A stretch of 64,000 bases of DNA from Thiocapsa sp. (lineage in GTDB: Bacteria; Pseudomonadota; Gammaproteobacteria; Chromatiales; Chromatiaceae), in contig NZ_CP073760.1 in the NCBI RefSeq assembly GCF_018399035.1, positions 2,170,001-2,234,000 of the forward strand, written 5' to 3'. Positions 1-10,315 of the stretch are shown here, piece by piece. The notes beneath the pieces were generated by a model, which was given only the letters and a program-made list of their open reading frames with translations, searched no databases and was not told the DNA's origin. The stretch's first letter is position 1. Each line of letters opens with the position of its first letter. Both the position numbers and the translations under genes were made by a program.

Positions 1-89
1 TTCTCTTCCATCGCGCTGATGAGGTCGACGACCTCCAACACGGTCATGTTGCCGATTGCTTCAAGGATCTCGTCTTTGGAGACGGCCAT
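1..89 (-). CDS. rplL: 50S ribosomal protein L7/L12, N-terminal part (window edge)
   Basis: Only the first 29 codons lie in the window; the gene runs off the left edge. The visible translation begins [20 protein letters not shown], which is the dimerisation domain of L7/L12, the acidic stalk protein that recruits translation factors to the ribosome. An AGGAG ribosome-binding site lies about 6 bases before the ATG. It follows rplJ by 51 bases on the same strand, the usual rplJL pairing, so the L10-L12 stalk components are co-transcribed. Confidence 0.95.
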   Translation of the reverse strand, partial: MAVSKDEILEAIGNMTVLEVVDLISAMEE

Positions 90-140
90 GGTGAGCTCCT
101 GAGATGTCTCTAAAATGGAATTGCTGGTGGACGAAGCCGC

Positions 141-668
141 CTAAGCGGCCTCTTTCGCATCGCGAATCGCGGCGATGGTGCGGACCAACTTGCCCGGCAC
201 CTCGTTGATCGTCGCTGCAAGCTTTTGCACGGGCGCCTTCATCACGGCCATGAGCAAGCTGATCGCCTGATCGCGGGTCGGCATCTTGGCGAGATTGCCG
301 AGCTCCGAGGGATCAAGCAGCTTGCCTCCGAGGGCGACAAGACGCACCTCGACCTTGTTGTGGTCCTTTGCAAAGGCTTCCATGACGCGCGCAGCCGAAC
401 CGGGATCTTCCTGCGAGAAGGCGAGAACCAACGGGCCTTTCAGCCCCTCGCTCATGCACGCAAAATCCGTATCCTGCAACGCCCGTCTAGCCAAGGTGTT
501 CTTGACCACGCGGACATAGACCCCGGCCTTGCGCGCTTCCACGCGAAGCCGTGTCATCTGTTCCACGGTCAAGCCCCGATACTCGGCCCCGACGGCCGAA
601 TGGGCACCTTTGGCGACTTCCGCAACTTCGGCGACGATGATTTCTTTTTGCGCAAAACTGAGCGCCAT
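141..668 (-). CDS. rplJ: 50S ribosomal protein L10
   Basis: L10 is the stalk base protein that binds 23S rRNA and anchors L7/L12 dimers. The start was set at MALSFAQKEIIV, giving 175 aa, the normal family length. An AAGAGGTGA ribosome-binding site sits just upstream, and the longer reading frame upstream of that ATG is not conserved L10 sequence. The central part (VRVVKNTLARRAL) is the usual rRNA-binding region. It precedes rplL and follows rplA after a 292-base leader. Confidence 0.97.
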   Translation of the reverse strand: MALSFAQKEIIVAEVAEVAKGAHSAVGAEYRGLTVEQMTRLRVEARKAGVYVRVVKNTLARRALQDTDFACMSEGLKGPLVLAFSQEDPGSAARVMEAFAKDHNKVEVRLVALGGKLLDPSELGNLAKMPTRDQAISLLMAVMKAPVQKLAATINEVPGKLVRTIAAIRDAKEAA

Positions 669-929
669 GTTCGTCACCTCTTGTCGGTAAACCCGGCCTG
701 AGCCGGTGCCGTCGAGTGTACGCATCCAGCGCGCATTCTCGGGCGATCATGTGCACCGTCACCAGCAAAACGACTGATTCGGGGGCACCGTCTGCGCAGG
801 CAGGCGGTCCATTAAGTCCGCCGCGCCGATTCCTTATCGGGCGGGGGACACCTGCGGTCTTTGACGGTCCCCGGCTTTAGCCGGGGCCCCAAAGAAGACC
901 TGAGATCGGAGGGCATAAACCCCCACGAC
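669..929 (-). promoter_or_regulatory. rplJ leader region (probable L10 autoregulatory leader)
   Basis: The 292-base gap between rplA and rplJ has no gene. In Gammaproteobacteria this interval carries the rplJL leader RNA, which L10(L12)4 binds to repress translation; that function is inferred here from position only. On the transcribed strand there is a strong hairpin at about 868-888 (arms CCCCGGCT and AGCCGGGG) without a following U-run, so it could be part of the leader fold or an attenuator. No convincing -35/-10 pair was found. Confidence 0.45.
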
Positions 930-963
930 ATCAAACATCACACACCGCACCGGGCGCGGTTTA
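930..963. repeat. Half copy of the TTAAACCGCG dispersed repeat, overlapping the rplA stop codon
   Basis: The stretch ending CGGGCGCGGTTTA matches the end of the element at 6787-6874 (same GCACCGGGCGCGGTTTA) and of the one at 50422-50508. The terminal TTA, read on the minus strand, is the TAA stop codon of rplA. The other half of the element is not recognisable here. Confidence 0.65.
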
Positions 964-1656
964 GAGACTGAGCCCCGCGTGATCGACGGTCAGGCCCGGA
1001 CCCATGGTCGTCGAGACCGTGACCTTGCGCATGTAAACGCCCTTGGAGCTGCTCGGCTTGGATCGAATCAGGTTCACGAGCAAGGCTTCGAGATTCTCCC
1101 GCAGCTTGACGGGCTCGAAATCGGCCTTGCCGAGCGGACAATGAATGATGCCGGCCTTATCGGTACGATAGCGCACCTGCCCGGCCTTCGCGTTGCGAAC
1201 CGCCTCGGCAACATCGGGCGTCACGGTGCCGACCTTGGGGTTCGGCATCAACCCGCGAGGGCCGAGGATCTTGCCGAGCTGTCCGACCAGACGCATCGCA
1301 TCCGGTGAAGCAACCACGACGTCGAAATCGAGCTTGCCGGCCTTGATGTCCTCTGCGAGATCATCGAAACCCACGCGATCAGCGCCGGCCTCGGTCGCAG
1401 CATCTGCGGACGCGCCCTGGGCGAACACCGCCACCCGTACAGTCTTGCCGATGCCGTGAGGCAGCACGGTCGAGCCGCGCACGACCTGATCGGATTTACG
1501 CGGATCGACGCCGAGATTCACGGCGACATCGACGCTTTCCGAGAACTTGATCTGCGACAATTCCTTGAGGAGTGAAAACGCCTCTTCGGCCGGATAGAGC
1601 CTGCCGCGCTCCACGCGCTCTTGGATCGCACGCATGCGCTTGGATAGACGAGCCAT
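961..1656 (-). CDS. rplA: 50S ribosomal protein L1
   Basis: L1 forms the mobile L1 stalk that moves E-site tRNA, and in enterobacteria it represses the rplKA mRNA. The protein has 231 aa, the family length, and starts [15 protein letters not shown]. The conserved stretch [18 protein letters not shown] is present. Its ATG overlaps the rplK stop codon by one base (TGATG), so translation is coupled. The TAA stop lies inside a dispersed repeat. Confidence 0.98.
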   Translation of the reverse strand: MARLSKRMRAIQERVERGRLYPAEEAFSLLKELSQIKFSESVDVAVNLGVDPRKSDQVVRGSTVLPHGIGKTVRVAVFAQGASADAATEAGADRVGFDDLAEDIKAGKLDFDVVVASPDAMRLVGQLGKILGPRGLMPNPKVGTVTPDVAEAVRNAKAGQVRYRTDKAGIIHCPLGKADFEPVKLRENLEALLVNLIRSKPSSSKGVYMRKVTVSTTMGPGLTVDHAGLSL

Positions 1657-2090
1657 CAGTTCACCCCCTCGACATCGAGCCCCATCGCACGCGCACTGCC
1701 CGCGATGGTGCGAACGGCCGCATCCATATCCGCTGCGGTCAGATCGGGCATCTTCGCGGTGGCGACCTGCTCGAGCTGCTCGCGTGTCACCACACCGATC
1801 TTGTTGGTGTTCGGATTGGGACTACCCTTCTGGATTCCCATCACCTTTTTCAGGAGAATGGAGGCCGGCGGGGTCTTGGTGATGAAGGTGAAGCTACGAT
1901 CCGAATAGACCGTGATCACGACCGGGATCGGCATCCCTTTCTCGAGCTCCTGCGTACGCGCGTTGAACGTCTTGCAGAACTCCATGATATTCACGCCGTG
2001 CTGACCAAGCGCAGGACCGACGGGCGGGCTTGGAGTGGCCTCGCCTGCCTTGACCTGCAGCTTGATGTAGGCGTTGATCTTTTTCGCCAT
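1656..2090 (-). CDS. rplK: 50S ribosomal protein L11
   Basis: L11 is part of the GTPase-associated centre and is needed for RelA activation. The protein has 144 aa. The N-terminal domain carries the proline-rich segment [15 protein letters not shown] at about residues 20-35, and the C-terminal domain binds rRNA. The gene overlaps rplA by one base and follows nusG after 155 bases; that gap has no recognisable gene but contains a short GC hairpin (CGTCGCC/GGCGACG near 2173-2195). Confidence 0.98.
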   Translation of the reverse strand: MAKKINAYIKLQVKAGEATPSPPVGPALGQHGVNIMEFCKTFNARTQELEKGMPIPVVITVYSDRSFTFITKTPPASILLKKVMGIQKGSPNPNTNKIGVVTREQLEQVATAKMPDLTAADMDAAVRTIAGSARAMGLDVEGVN

Positions 2091-2245
2091 GGTTTTTCTC
2101 CAGTGGGGTGCTGACGCCGCAGATCGAGTCTCGGCTCCCCCGACAAAGGCCCCTCACGGGGACTCGGAATCGTCGCCGCACGAACGGCGACGGCAGTGAA
2201 CGGGGCCTGTGGTCAAGACGTCCGCGACAATCCCCTAAGGGTGTG

Positions 2246-2779
2246 TCAGGCCTTCTCGACCTGTGCGAACTCGAGATCGACCGGGGTCGAGCGTCCGAAG
2301 ATCAGAACCGAAACCTTCACACGGCTTTTGTCGTAATCGACATACTCGACGACTCCGTTGAAGTCGGTGAAGGGACCGTCGACAACCCGAACGACCTCTC
2401 CCGGCTCGTAGAGCACCTTCGGCCGCGGCTTTTCGCCGCCTTCCTGCAGACGTACGAGGATCGCATCGGCCTGAGAGTCCGGAATCGGCGCGGGGCGATC
2501 GCCGGTACCGCCGATGAAGCCCATGACCTTGGGAACACTTTTGACGAGGTGCCACGTCTCGTCGGTCATCTCCATCTGGACCAAGACATAACCGGGGAAG
2601 AATTTGCGCTCGCTCTTGCGTTGCTGACCCGCGCGCATCTCGACCACTTCTTCGGTCGGCACCAAAATCATGCCGAACAACTCCTCGAGTCCGGCGCGCT
2701 TCACACGGTCTTCGAGCGAACGCTTAACCTGCCCCTCGAAGCCCGAGTAGGCATGGATGACGTACCAACGCATGGTCAT
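2246..2779 (-). CDS. nusG: Transcription termination/antitermination protein NusG
   Basis: NusG binds RNA polymerase and Rho or ribosomal S10. The chosen start ([13 protein letters not shown]) lies 2 bases after the secE stop and gives 177 aa; an ATG two codons later is also possible. The N-terminal NGN domain is followed by a KOW motif near the C-terminus ([19 protein letters not shown]). The much longer open frame upstream is read-through in the secE region and was not used. Confidence 0.97.
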   Translation of the reverse strand: MTMRWYVIHAYSGFEGQVKRSLEDRVKRAGLEELFGMILVPTEEVVEMRAGQQRKSERKFFPGYVLVQMEMTDETWHLVKSVPKVMGFIGGTGDRPAPIPDSQADAILVRLQEGGEKPRPKVLYEPGEVVRVVDGPFTDFNGVVEYVDYDKSRVKVSVLIFGRSTPVDLEFAQVEKA

Positions 2780-2781
2780 AC

Positions 2782-3159
2782 TCAGCCCCCTTGGCCGGTG
2801 AGGAATCTGAGAATCGCCATCAGCACCATGTCGAAGAGCCACAGGATGATGCCCACGATCAGCACCATCACGATGACGATCAGCGTCGTCTGCAGGGTCT
2901 CCTGACGTGACGGCCAGACGACCTTGCGAACCTCCATGCGCGCATCGGACACGAATTGCCATAGGGTCCGACCACGCTCGGTCTGCAATGCGATCGCCGC
3001 CGCAGCACCGCTGATCACCAGCAGCCCGATCACACGAAGCAGGACCGAGAAGCCCTCGAAAAAATAGAAGGCAAAGATGCCGGCGACCAACAACAACGCG
3101 GCGATTGCCAGCTTGGCGGTATCCAAGCCGGCCCCTCGGGCCTCTGCACGTGAATTCAT
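2782..3159 (-). CDS. secE: Preprotein translocase subunit SecE
   Basis: SecE is the clamp subunit of the SecYEG channel in the inner membrane. At 125 aa this is the long gammaproteobacterial form with three membrane segments, at about residues 14-34, 38-58 and 93-115. The conserved amphipathic region before the last helix ([17 protein letters not shown]) is intact. It is tightly coupled to nusG and downstream of tRNA-Trp, the classical arrangement. Confidence 0.97.
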   Translation of the reverse strand: MNSRAEARGAGLDTAKLAIAALLLVAGIFAFYFFEGFSVLLRVIGLLVISGAAAAIALQTERGRTLWQFVSDARMEVRKVVWPSRQETLQTTLIVIVMVLIVGIILWLFDMVLMAILRFLTGQGG

Positions 3160-3208
3160 GAGATCGGGTGTCGCCTGAGCGATAAATTAAACGGAGCGAT
3201 GGGTTGTA

Positions 3209-3284
<76 letters not shown>

Positions 3285-3359
3285 AAAACAATCAGGACCG
3301 ATCGCGGATTCTGTCGGGCAGGCCCATCAGCACTGCCCTCCGAGCCGCGATGACCCGTA

Positions 3360-4550
<1,191 letters not shown>

Positions 4551-4646
4551 GAACGTCTCCCCGCATGGTTCAAATCGACAAGTCGCGCTGGACGCTACTG
4601 CTACGACGATCCAAAATCGACGACTGAAATCACGAAAAACGAAAAA

Positions 4647-4722
4647 TGGAGCCCATGACCGGAGTCGAACCGGTGACCTCACCCTTACCAAGGGTGTGCT
4701 CTACCAACTGAGCTACATGGGC
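4647..4722 (-). tRNA. tRNA-Thr (anticodon GGT)
   Basis: A 76-base cloverleaf on the minus strand starting GCCCATGTAGCTCAGTTGG. The anticodon loop is TGGTAAG and CCA is encoded. It lies just upstream of tuf, matching enterobacterial thrT. Confidence 0.97.
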
Positions 4723-4744
4723 GATCGCAAAGCACACATCTCAA

Positions 4745-4818
4745 TGGAGCGGGTGATGGGAATCGAACCCACACCATCAGCTTGGAAGGCTGAGGTTCTA
4801 CCGTTGAACTACACCCGC
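4745..4818 (-). tRNA. tRNA-Gly (anticodon TCC)
   Basis: A 74-base cloverleaf on the minus strand starting GCGGGTGTAGTTCAACGG. The anticodon loop is TTCCAAG and CCA is encoded. It corresponds to glyT in the tyrU-glyT-thrT-tufB operon of enterobacteria. Confidence 0.97.
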
Positions 4819-4962
4819 AGCGCTTTACACGCCAAACCACGTGGCCAGAGGGCGATCGCATCCCAGCCGGCGGGCGATATCCCATCGCGCCCTAGGGGGA
4901 TACTCTCTGCGCGCCAAACCATGTCAAGTCGTGCCGCAAAGACACCGCTGCGGCCTTCAATC

Positions 4963-5047
4963 TGGTGGAGGGGGGAGGATTCGAACCTCCGAAGGCTGAG
5001 CCGTCAGATTTACAGTCTGATCCCTTTGACCGCTCGGGAACCCCTCC
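4963..5047 (-). tRNA. tRNA-Tyr (anticodon GTA)
   Basis: An 85-base type II tRNA on the minus strand with a long variable arm, starting GGAGGGGTTCCCGAGCGG. The anticodon loop is TGTAAAT and CCA is encoded. It is the first gene of the tRNA-tuf unit. Confidence 0.97.
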
Positions 5048-5061
5048 TTAAAGAGCGACGC

Positions 5062-5090
5062 AGTATATGGGGCTAAACCGCCTGCGTCAA
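5062..5090 (-). promoter_or_regulatory. Sigma-70 promoter of the tRNA-Tyr/Gly/Thr-tuf operon
   Basis: On the minus strand TTGACG (5085-5090) and TATACT (5062-5067) are separated by exactly 17 bases and lie 15-43 bases upstream of the mature 5' end of tRNA-Tyr. The bases after the -10 box are GC-rich (GCGTCGCTC), the discriminator typical of stringently controlled stable-RNA promoters. The match is seen directly; stringent control is inferred. Confidence 0.85.
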
Positions 5091-5336
5091 GCCGACGATG
5101 GACGATCATGGACGATTGCGCGCATGGCGACCGGGCCGCGCCCGATGCTCGAGCGCAGCCGGGTCGATAAACCCGGGCCCGGAGTGCGCGGGACGTACCC
5201 TGCTTTCCCGAAATCCCACGTGCGCTCGGTATACAATGAGCGATCCGGGCGCGGAGCGCGGCGCTGTGAGCCGCGCCCGCGGCCGGCCACCCCGATCCCC
5301 TTAGACCCGACCGATAACGCTCGGAGACGACAAAGA

Positions 5337-6674
5337 ATGGACGTTACGATTTTTGGCAGCGGTTACGTTGGACTGGTCACTGGCGTGTGTCTTGCCGAGG
5401 TCGGCAATCGCGTCCTCTGCATCGATGTCGATCCCGCCAAGATCGCCCTCCTCAACAGCGGGGGCGTGCCCATCTACGAGCCCGGACTCGAGGAGCTGGT
5501 CAAGCAAAACCGCGAAGCCGGCCGGCTGACGTTCTCGACCGACCCGGAGGAAGGGGTGCGGCACGGACTTTTCCAGTTCATCGCGGTCGGCACGCCGCCG
5601 GACGAAGACGGATCGGCCGATCTACAGTACGTCCTCGCGGTCGCACGCAGCATCGGCGAGCACATGGACAGTTACCGTATCCTCGTGAACAAATCCACGG
5701 TTCCCGTCGGCACTGCCGACAGGGTGGCCGCCGCCGTGCGGGACGCACAGACGGCAAGGGGCAGCACCGTGGAATTCGATGTCGTGTCCAACCCGGAGTT
5801 CCTGAAGGAAGGAGCCGCCATCGAAGATTTCATGCGCCCGGATCGCATCATCGTCGGCACGGACAACCCGCGTACCGGCGAGCTGCTGCGCGCGCTATAC
5901 GCCCCCTTCAATCGCAACCATGACCGGGTCATGTTGATGGACGTGCGCTCGGCCGAGCTGACCAAATACGCGGCCAATGCCATGCTGGCGACCAAGATCA
6001 GCTTCATGAACGAGCTGTCGAACATCGCCGAAGCCGTCGGCGCCGACATCGAAAAGGTCCGCGTCGGCATCGGCTCGGATCCGCGCATCGGCTACCAATT
6101 CATCTACCCCGGCTGCGGCTACGGCGGCTCCTGTTTCCCGAAGGACGTGCGCGCGCTCGAGCGCACCGCGCGCAGCTTGGGCTACGACCCGCAGCTGCTG
6201 CAAGCTGTCGAGGCCGTGAACTTCCGCCAGAAGGATCTGCTGTTCAAAAAGATCCACGCGCACTTCAACGGCGATCTGCAGGGCCGAACCATCGCGGTAT
6301 GGGGTCTGTCGTTCAAGCCCAACACCGACGACATGCGCGAGGCATCGAGTCGCGTTTTGATGGAATCACTCTGGGAGGCAGGGGCGAAGGTTCAGGCATT
6401 CGACCCGGTTTCCATGCCCGAGACACGCCGAATCTACGGTGAGCGAGCCGATCTGGCACTTCTCGACGATGCCGAATCGGCGTTGGATGGGGCCGACGCG
6501 CTTGCGGTCCTGACCGAGTGGGCGCAGTTTCGCAGCCCGAATTTCCAGACGATGAAGGACAAGCTCAAGGCCGGAGTGATCTTCGACGGTCGCAATGTCC
6601 TCGACGGACATCTCGCGACCGCAACCGGACTGACCTATATCTCGATCGGTCGCTTGCCGATGACGGCTCAGTAG
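5337..6674 (+). CDS. ugd: UDP-glucose 6-dehydrogenase
   Basis: It oxidises UDP-glucose to UDP-glucuronate with two NAD+, feeding capsule, LPS or exopolysaccharide synthesis in the cytoplasm. The start [16 protein letters not shown] is preceded by GGAGACGA and gives 445 aa; the in-frame extension upstream is not family sequence. The Rossmann motif GSGYVG is at residues 7-12. The catalytic cysteine is Cys266 in [20 protein letters not shown] box at 5230-5237 may be the -10 of its promoter. It is transcribed alone. Confidence 0.96.
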   Translation: MDVTIFGSGYVGLVTGVCLAEVGNRVLCIDVDPAKIALLNSGGVPIYEPGLEELVKQNREAGRLTFSTDPEEGVRHGLFQFIAVGTPPDEDGSADLQYVLAVARSIGEHMDSYRILVNKSTVPVGTADRVAAAVRDAQTARGSTVEFDVVSNPEFLKEGAAIEDFMRPDRIIVGTDNPRTGELLRALYAPFNRNHDRVMLMDVRSAELTKYAANAMLATKISFMNELSNIAEAVGADIEKVRVGIGSDPRIGYQFIYPGCGYGGSCFPKDVRALERTARSLGYDPQLLQAVEAVNFRQKDLLFKKIHAHFNGDLQGRTIAVWGLSFKPNTDDMREASSRVLMESLWEAGAKVQAFDPVSMPETRRIYGERADLALLDDAESALDGADALAVLTEWAQFRSPNFQTMKDKLKAGVIFDGRNVLDGHLATATGLTYISIGRLPMTAQ

Positions 6675-6744
6675 CACCCCGCCCTGATCGGAAGCGTCGG
6701 GCCTGCGGGTCATCGGCTTCGAGCCGAGCCCCGCTCGCCCGCAA

Positions 6745-6776
6745 CGAGGGTCGTCCTGCACGCCGGACGACCCTCG
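6745..6776. terminator. Hairpin after ugd (possible terminator)
   Basis: Arms CGAGGGTCGTCC (6745-6756) and GGACGACCCTCG (6765-6776) form a perfect 12-bp stem with an 8-base loop, 70 bases after the ugd stop. There is no U-run, so intrinsic termination is uncertain. Confidence 0.4.
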
Positions 6777-6786
6777 CCGACTCCCC

Positions 6787-6874
6787 TTAAACCGCGCCAG
6801 CTCCGAGAGTTATCGGAGCTGGCGCGGCCAAGCCAATCCAACAAACAAGGCATACCGCACCGGGCGCGGTTTAA
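6787..6874. repeat. TTAAACCGCG dispersed repeat, full copy, overlapping the fadL stop
   Basis: An 88-bp element bounded by TTAAACCGCGCC and GGGCGCGGTTTAA. The left part contains a perfect 15-bp stem (6792-6806 with 6813-6827). The right part (GCATACCGCAC...) matches the copies at 50422-50508 and, inverted, 58499-58585. Its right-hand TTA is the TAA stop of the fadL-like gene on the minus strand. Confidence 0.8.
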
Positions 6875-8362
6875 AAGCGGTGATTCCAACCGATCTGGAT
6901 ATCCATCTGCTCCATGTAGATGGAGCCCGTTTGCGCTTGGGTGATGCTGGGGCTCGTGCCGCTCAACTCTTCCTCCGGCATGTAGGAAAAGGCGAGTGCG
7001 AACTCATCCTTTTCCGTAAAGCGATAGGACGCACCCAGGGTCAGGTGCCAACGAATGGTCGCGGGCGCCAGAATGTTGAAAAGGGCCTGCCGACTGGAGG
7101 CAAATTCGGTGTTGTAGCTCACGCCGCCCATCAGACTCAGCTTCTCGTCGTGGTCGTAACGCACACCCAACTTGAAGATGTCCATGCTGTCCCATCCAAA
7201 ACCGAGTCCGTCATCCCCGCCCAGACAGAACGCGGGTTTGGGATTCGAGGTGAAACAGGGCGAGATGTCGTTGTCGTTCGAGTTGGAAATCGACGAGACC
7301 TCGCCGTAAAAGATGCGCTGGTAGTCGAAGGCAAGGGTCAGGTCCGGCCGCGCCTTGAAGGCGACGCCGAAGTTCAACATCGCAGGGATATCGAACTCGC
7401 CCTGATTTGCAAACAACCCCTTATAGTCGTCGAATTCCGACATCCACATCTTGGTGCGATACGACATCCCGAACGCCAGTTGATCGGTCACCTCGCCGTA
7501 CCATCCCAGATGCAGGCCGGCGCCGTAGGACCAGTCGGTTCCGTTGTTCGAGACCTTGTCCGGGTACAAGGATGCCGCGCGGAACGGCTGAAGCCCTTTG
7601 ACCTCGATACTCTGCATCGCAAAAACCGGCGCGATACCGACCGCCTGCTTTCCATCCGCGAACTTGAAGGTGTAGGGGATCTCGATGAACAATTGCTCGA
7701 GGTTGACGCCGGTCGAGCCGGTGGCGCTCAGAAAACCGCCCGGGTTGGCGTTGTTGCCGTTCGGCGGGGGGCATGTTCGGGTCCGTGACCGGCATCGGTG
7801 GATTCGTCTGCGTAAACAGAAGTCCGCCGGGGCTCGCGATGGTGCCGGGAGGCGGCGTCATGCCGGGACCGATCGCCAGCTGATTGGGTGCCGCGGCGAA
7901 GTTCTCCCAGACCGGACGGTCCCGATAATCGCTGTTCATCCCGCCGTTGCCGAACAGAGCGAAGCCGATCGTGCTTTTTTCATCGAGCTCGTAATTAAAC
8001 CCGAAGCTCGGGATCAGAAACCAATCCCCTTCGCTGTCGTATCGGCCCGGAGTAATGAAAGGCCCGGTCGGAAACCCCGAGGCGGGATCCACCGAGAAGT
8101 CGTTGTTCGCTTCGTAGCCACGCGCCGAAGGATTGAAGAAGGCCAATCCCACGTCGAGCGAGGTCCCGATGAATGCCATTCCGGCGGGGTTCGTCGCCGT
8201 GACCAGCGTGTCCTGCGGCAACGCCGTGGCAACACCTGCCATCGCCTTGGATTTAGTGCCCCAGCCGTGCGAGAAATATCCGTTGGTGGCCAATGCCAGT
8301 GTCGGCACGGATGCGCATGCAATTACGACAGCCCTTAACGGCCACTTCAATGTTCCGTTCAT
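6871..8362 (-). pseudogene. Outer membrane FadL/OmpP1-family transporter, one frameshift
   Basis: FadL-type proteins are 14-strand outer-membrane barrels that import hydrophobic compounds such as long-chain fatty acids. The N-terminal half starts MNGTLKWPLRAVVIACASVP, a signal peptide. It then continues GYFSHGWGTKSKAMAGVATA, the family hatch region, in one frame. The C-terminal half (from about 7765 down to 6871, ending QIGWNHRF) is in another frame. The two join at a run of six G at 7766-7771; removing one G gives a continuous protein of about 496 aa, normal for the family. It may be a sequencing error or a real null allele. The stop codon lies in a dispersed repeat. Confidence 0.85.
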
Positions 8363-8891
8363 GTGCGAAAAGTCCTCCAGTCGTCATGCCGCTTGAACGG
8401 CTAATTTTGTCGTTGGAATGGTCGAGCCCCGTTCGACGGGCGAGCCAAATCCGACATCGACGGGTGGTCGAATACGGAGTTGAGGCGTCATTGAAAGCCG
8501 CGGAGACGACCTTGCCCGCCGACCGGTCGGAGGACTTCGGATTCAGTGCGAGCGATTGCCCGATCCCGAATACGGCATCATTCGACGGGATGTTTTCGGA
8601 AGACGCGGTGAGGCACCTTTACGGAAAGGGCCGAAACACGCGGCGATCACGGAGATCAGGATGAATACTCGGCTCGGGATTGCGATTTGTCAAACTCCGC
8701 TAAACCGCGTCCGGAGTCAACGATCGACGCTTGATGCCGATTCAAACTCGCCCGACCTCACCGACCCTGTCGCTGACGCGGTCTAGGAAATAAAAATCAG
8801 GAACTTAAACGGATCTCAGGCGTGGCTCTCACGGGCTCGGCCCATGCGGGGTCGAGTGCGCACGAACCGCGAATGAGAATCCGAACGGCGT
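8363..8891. other. Intergenic region without a recognisable gene
   Basis: About 530 bases upstream of the fadL-like gene and downstream of pth. No open frame here looks like a protein. It should hold the fadL promoter on the minus strand, but no clear -35/-10 pair was seen. The only structured feature is the dispersed repeat at 8701-8785. Confidence 0.5.
8701..8785. repeat. TTAAACCGCG-family repeat (B-type)
   Basis: Bounded by TAAACCGCGTCC and GACGCGGTCTA, with the 85-bp spacing of the other B-type copies (50316-50399, 58607-58692, 61750-61834). The interior is diverged. Confidence 0.65.
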
Positions 8892-9488
8892 TCAATCGCG
8901 CCGTTGCGAGTGGAGACGATTCATGGCGATTTGAAAGCGACCGGCGACGAGGTCATCGAGGATCCGTTCGGCATCGGCAAGGGATGCGTTGATCTGCTCG
9001 GCATCGGCCTTGGACGGACGCCCGAGAACATAGCCAGTCACTAAGGTGCGGTCGCCGGGATGCGCGATCCCGATCCGCAGACGCCAAAAGTCACGACTTC
9101 CCCCGAGTGCGGCGATGGTGTCGCGCAGCCCGTTGTGCCCGGCGTGACCACCGCCCTGCTTGAGCCGAACCTGGCCGACGGGATGGTCGAGCTCGTCGTG
9201 AGCAACGAGGATCTGCTCGGGAGGGATGGAGTAGAAGCGGGCGACCGCAGCGATCGATTGACCGCTGCGGTTCATGTAAGTCGAGGGTTTGAGTAGGCGC
9301 AGTTCCCCGCCGTCGACCCGGACTCGGGCGAGCTGGCCGAAGAATTTGGACTCGGCGCGAAACGTCTCGCGAAAATCCTCGGCGATCCGATCGACGAGCC
9401 AAAAGCCGACGTTGTGACGCGTCGCCTCGTACTGCTCGCCGGGATTGCCGAGACCGACGATCAGGCGGATGCCGGCGGGCTCGCTCAC
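8892..9488 (-). CDS. pth: Peptidyl-tRNA hydrolase
   Basis: It releases peptides from prematurely dropped peptidyl-tRNA. The conserved LIVGLGNPGEQYEATRHNVG opens the protein, with the catalytic His in TRHNVG. The motif NGLRDTI is also present. A GTG start at 9488 gives 198 aa, close to the 194 aa of E. coli. An in-frame ATG at 9533 would add 15 residues and cannot be excluded, since neither has a strong ribosome-binding site. It follows rplY on the same strand, the usual prs-rplY-pth order; ychF, often next, is absent. Confidence 0.93.
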   Translation of the reverse strand: MSEPAGIRLIVGLGNPGEQYEATRHNVGFWLVDRIAEDFRETFRAESKFFGQLARVRVDGGELRLLKPSTYMNRSGQSIAAVARFYSIPPEQILVAHDELDHPVGQVRLKQGGGHAGHNGLRDTIAALGGSRDFWRLRIGIAHPGDRTLVTGYVLGRPSKADAEQINASLADAERILDDLVAGRFQIAMNRLHSQRRD

Positions 9489-9626
9489 CGGGCATCGCCG
9501 ACCGACGCACGACACGGGCACCGGAGGCCGCAAAAGCGACCATCGAGCACCCGGTCGTCGCCGAAAAACCGTCTTTCAGGGAGGCGAATCGGCACTGTCG
9601 TCGGCCGTCTCAGGCGTCCGATGATG

Positions 9627-10235
9627 TCAGGCGCCTTCCTCTTCCTCCTCCGTCTCGTCACCACCCCCGCGTGGACCGTAAACCATGGCGACGGCCTCGT
9701 CCGAATCGGGGGTATGAGCAAGACTCACACCCTCGGGCATCTGGATCTCGGACAGATGAATGATCTGGCCGATATCCATATCGCCCATGTCGACGACGAT
9801 GAACTCAGGGAGATCCTTCGGCAGACAGACGATCTCGAGCTCGGTGATGTTGTGGGACACCTGCCCGCCTATCTTCACGCCCTTGGAGCGCTCCTCGTTG
9901 ATGAAATGCAAGGGCACGCTCATGCGCAGCTTCTCGTCCTGCGTGATGCGCAGAAAGTCCACATGCTGCACGAAGGGCTTCGCGGGATGGCGCTGCAGGT
10001 CCTTCAAGACGACCTTCACCGAGCGCTCCCCGATCTTCAGATCGAGGACGTGCGAGTAAAATGCCTCGTTATCCAGGTGCTTGAGCAGCTCGTTGTGGCC
10101 GACCGAGACCATCTCGGGCTCCTGATGACCACCGTAAACGATGGCGGGCACCTGCCCCGTGCGACGCAGGCGGCGGCTCGCACCCGTTCCTGCAAGTGCG
10201 CGGGTCTGCGCGTTGATCTCGAAACTGACGCTCAT
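9627..10235 (-). CDS. rplY: 50S ribosomal protein L25/general stress protein Ctc
   Basis: L25 binds 5S rRNA. The start MSVSFEINAQTRALAGTGAS gives 202 aa. This is the long TL5/CTC form, with an N-terminal 5S-binding barrel and a C-terminal beta-rich domain. It ends in an acidic tail rich in Glu. It lies between prs and pth on the same strand. Confidence 0.95.
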   Translation of the reverse strand: MSVSFEINAQTRALAGTGASRRLRRTGQVPAIVYGGHQEPEMVSVGHNELLKHLDNEAFYSHVLDLKIGERSVKVVLKDLQRHPAKPFVQHVDFLRITQDEKLRMSVPLHFINEERSKGVKIGGQVSHNITELEIVCLPKDLPEFIVVDMGDMDIGQIIHLSEIQMPEGVSLAHTPDSDEAVAMVYGPRGGGDETEEEEEGA

Positions 10236-10315
10236 CGGCGTTCTCCGGTTGATATTGACGACAAAAACGCGCCGGATCCCGCGACCAGGATCGCAACGCA
10301 GCAATGGAATGGAAA

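Noticed and set aside
7766..7771. Programmed frameshifting in the fadL-like gene
   Set aside because: A bare run of six C on the coding strand without a slippery heptamer or a downstream stimulator is better explained by an indel or sequencing error.
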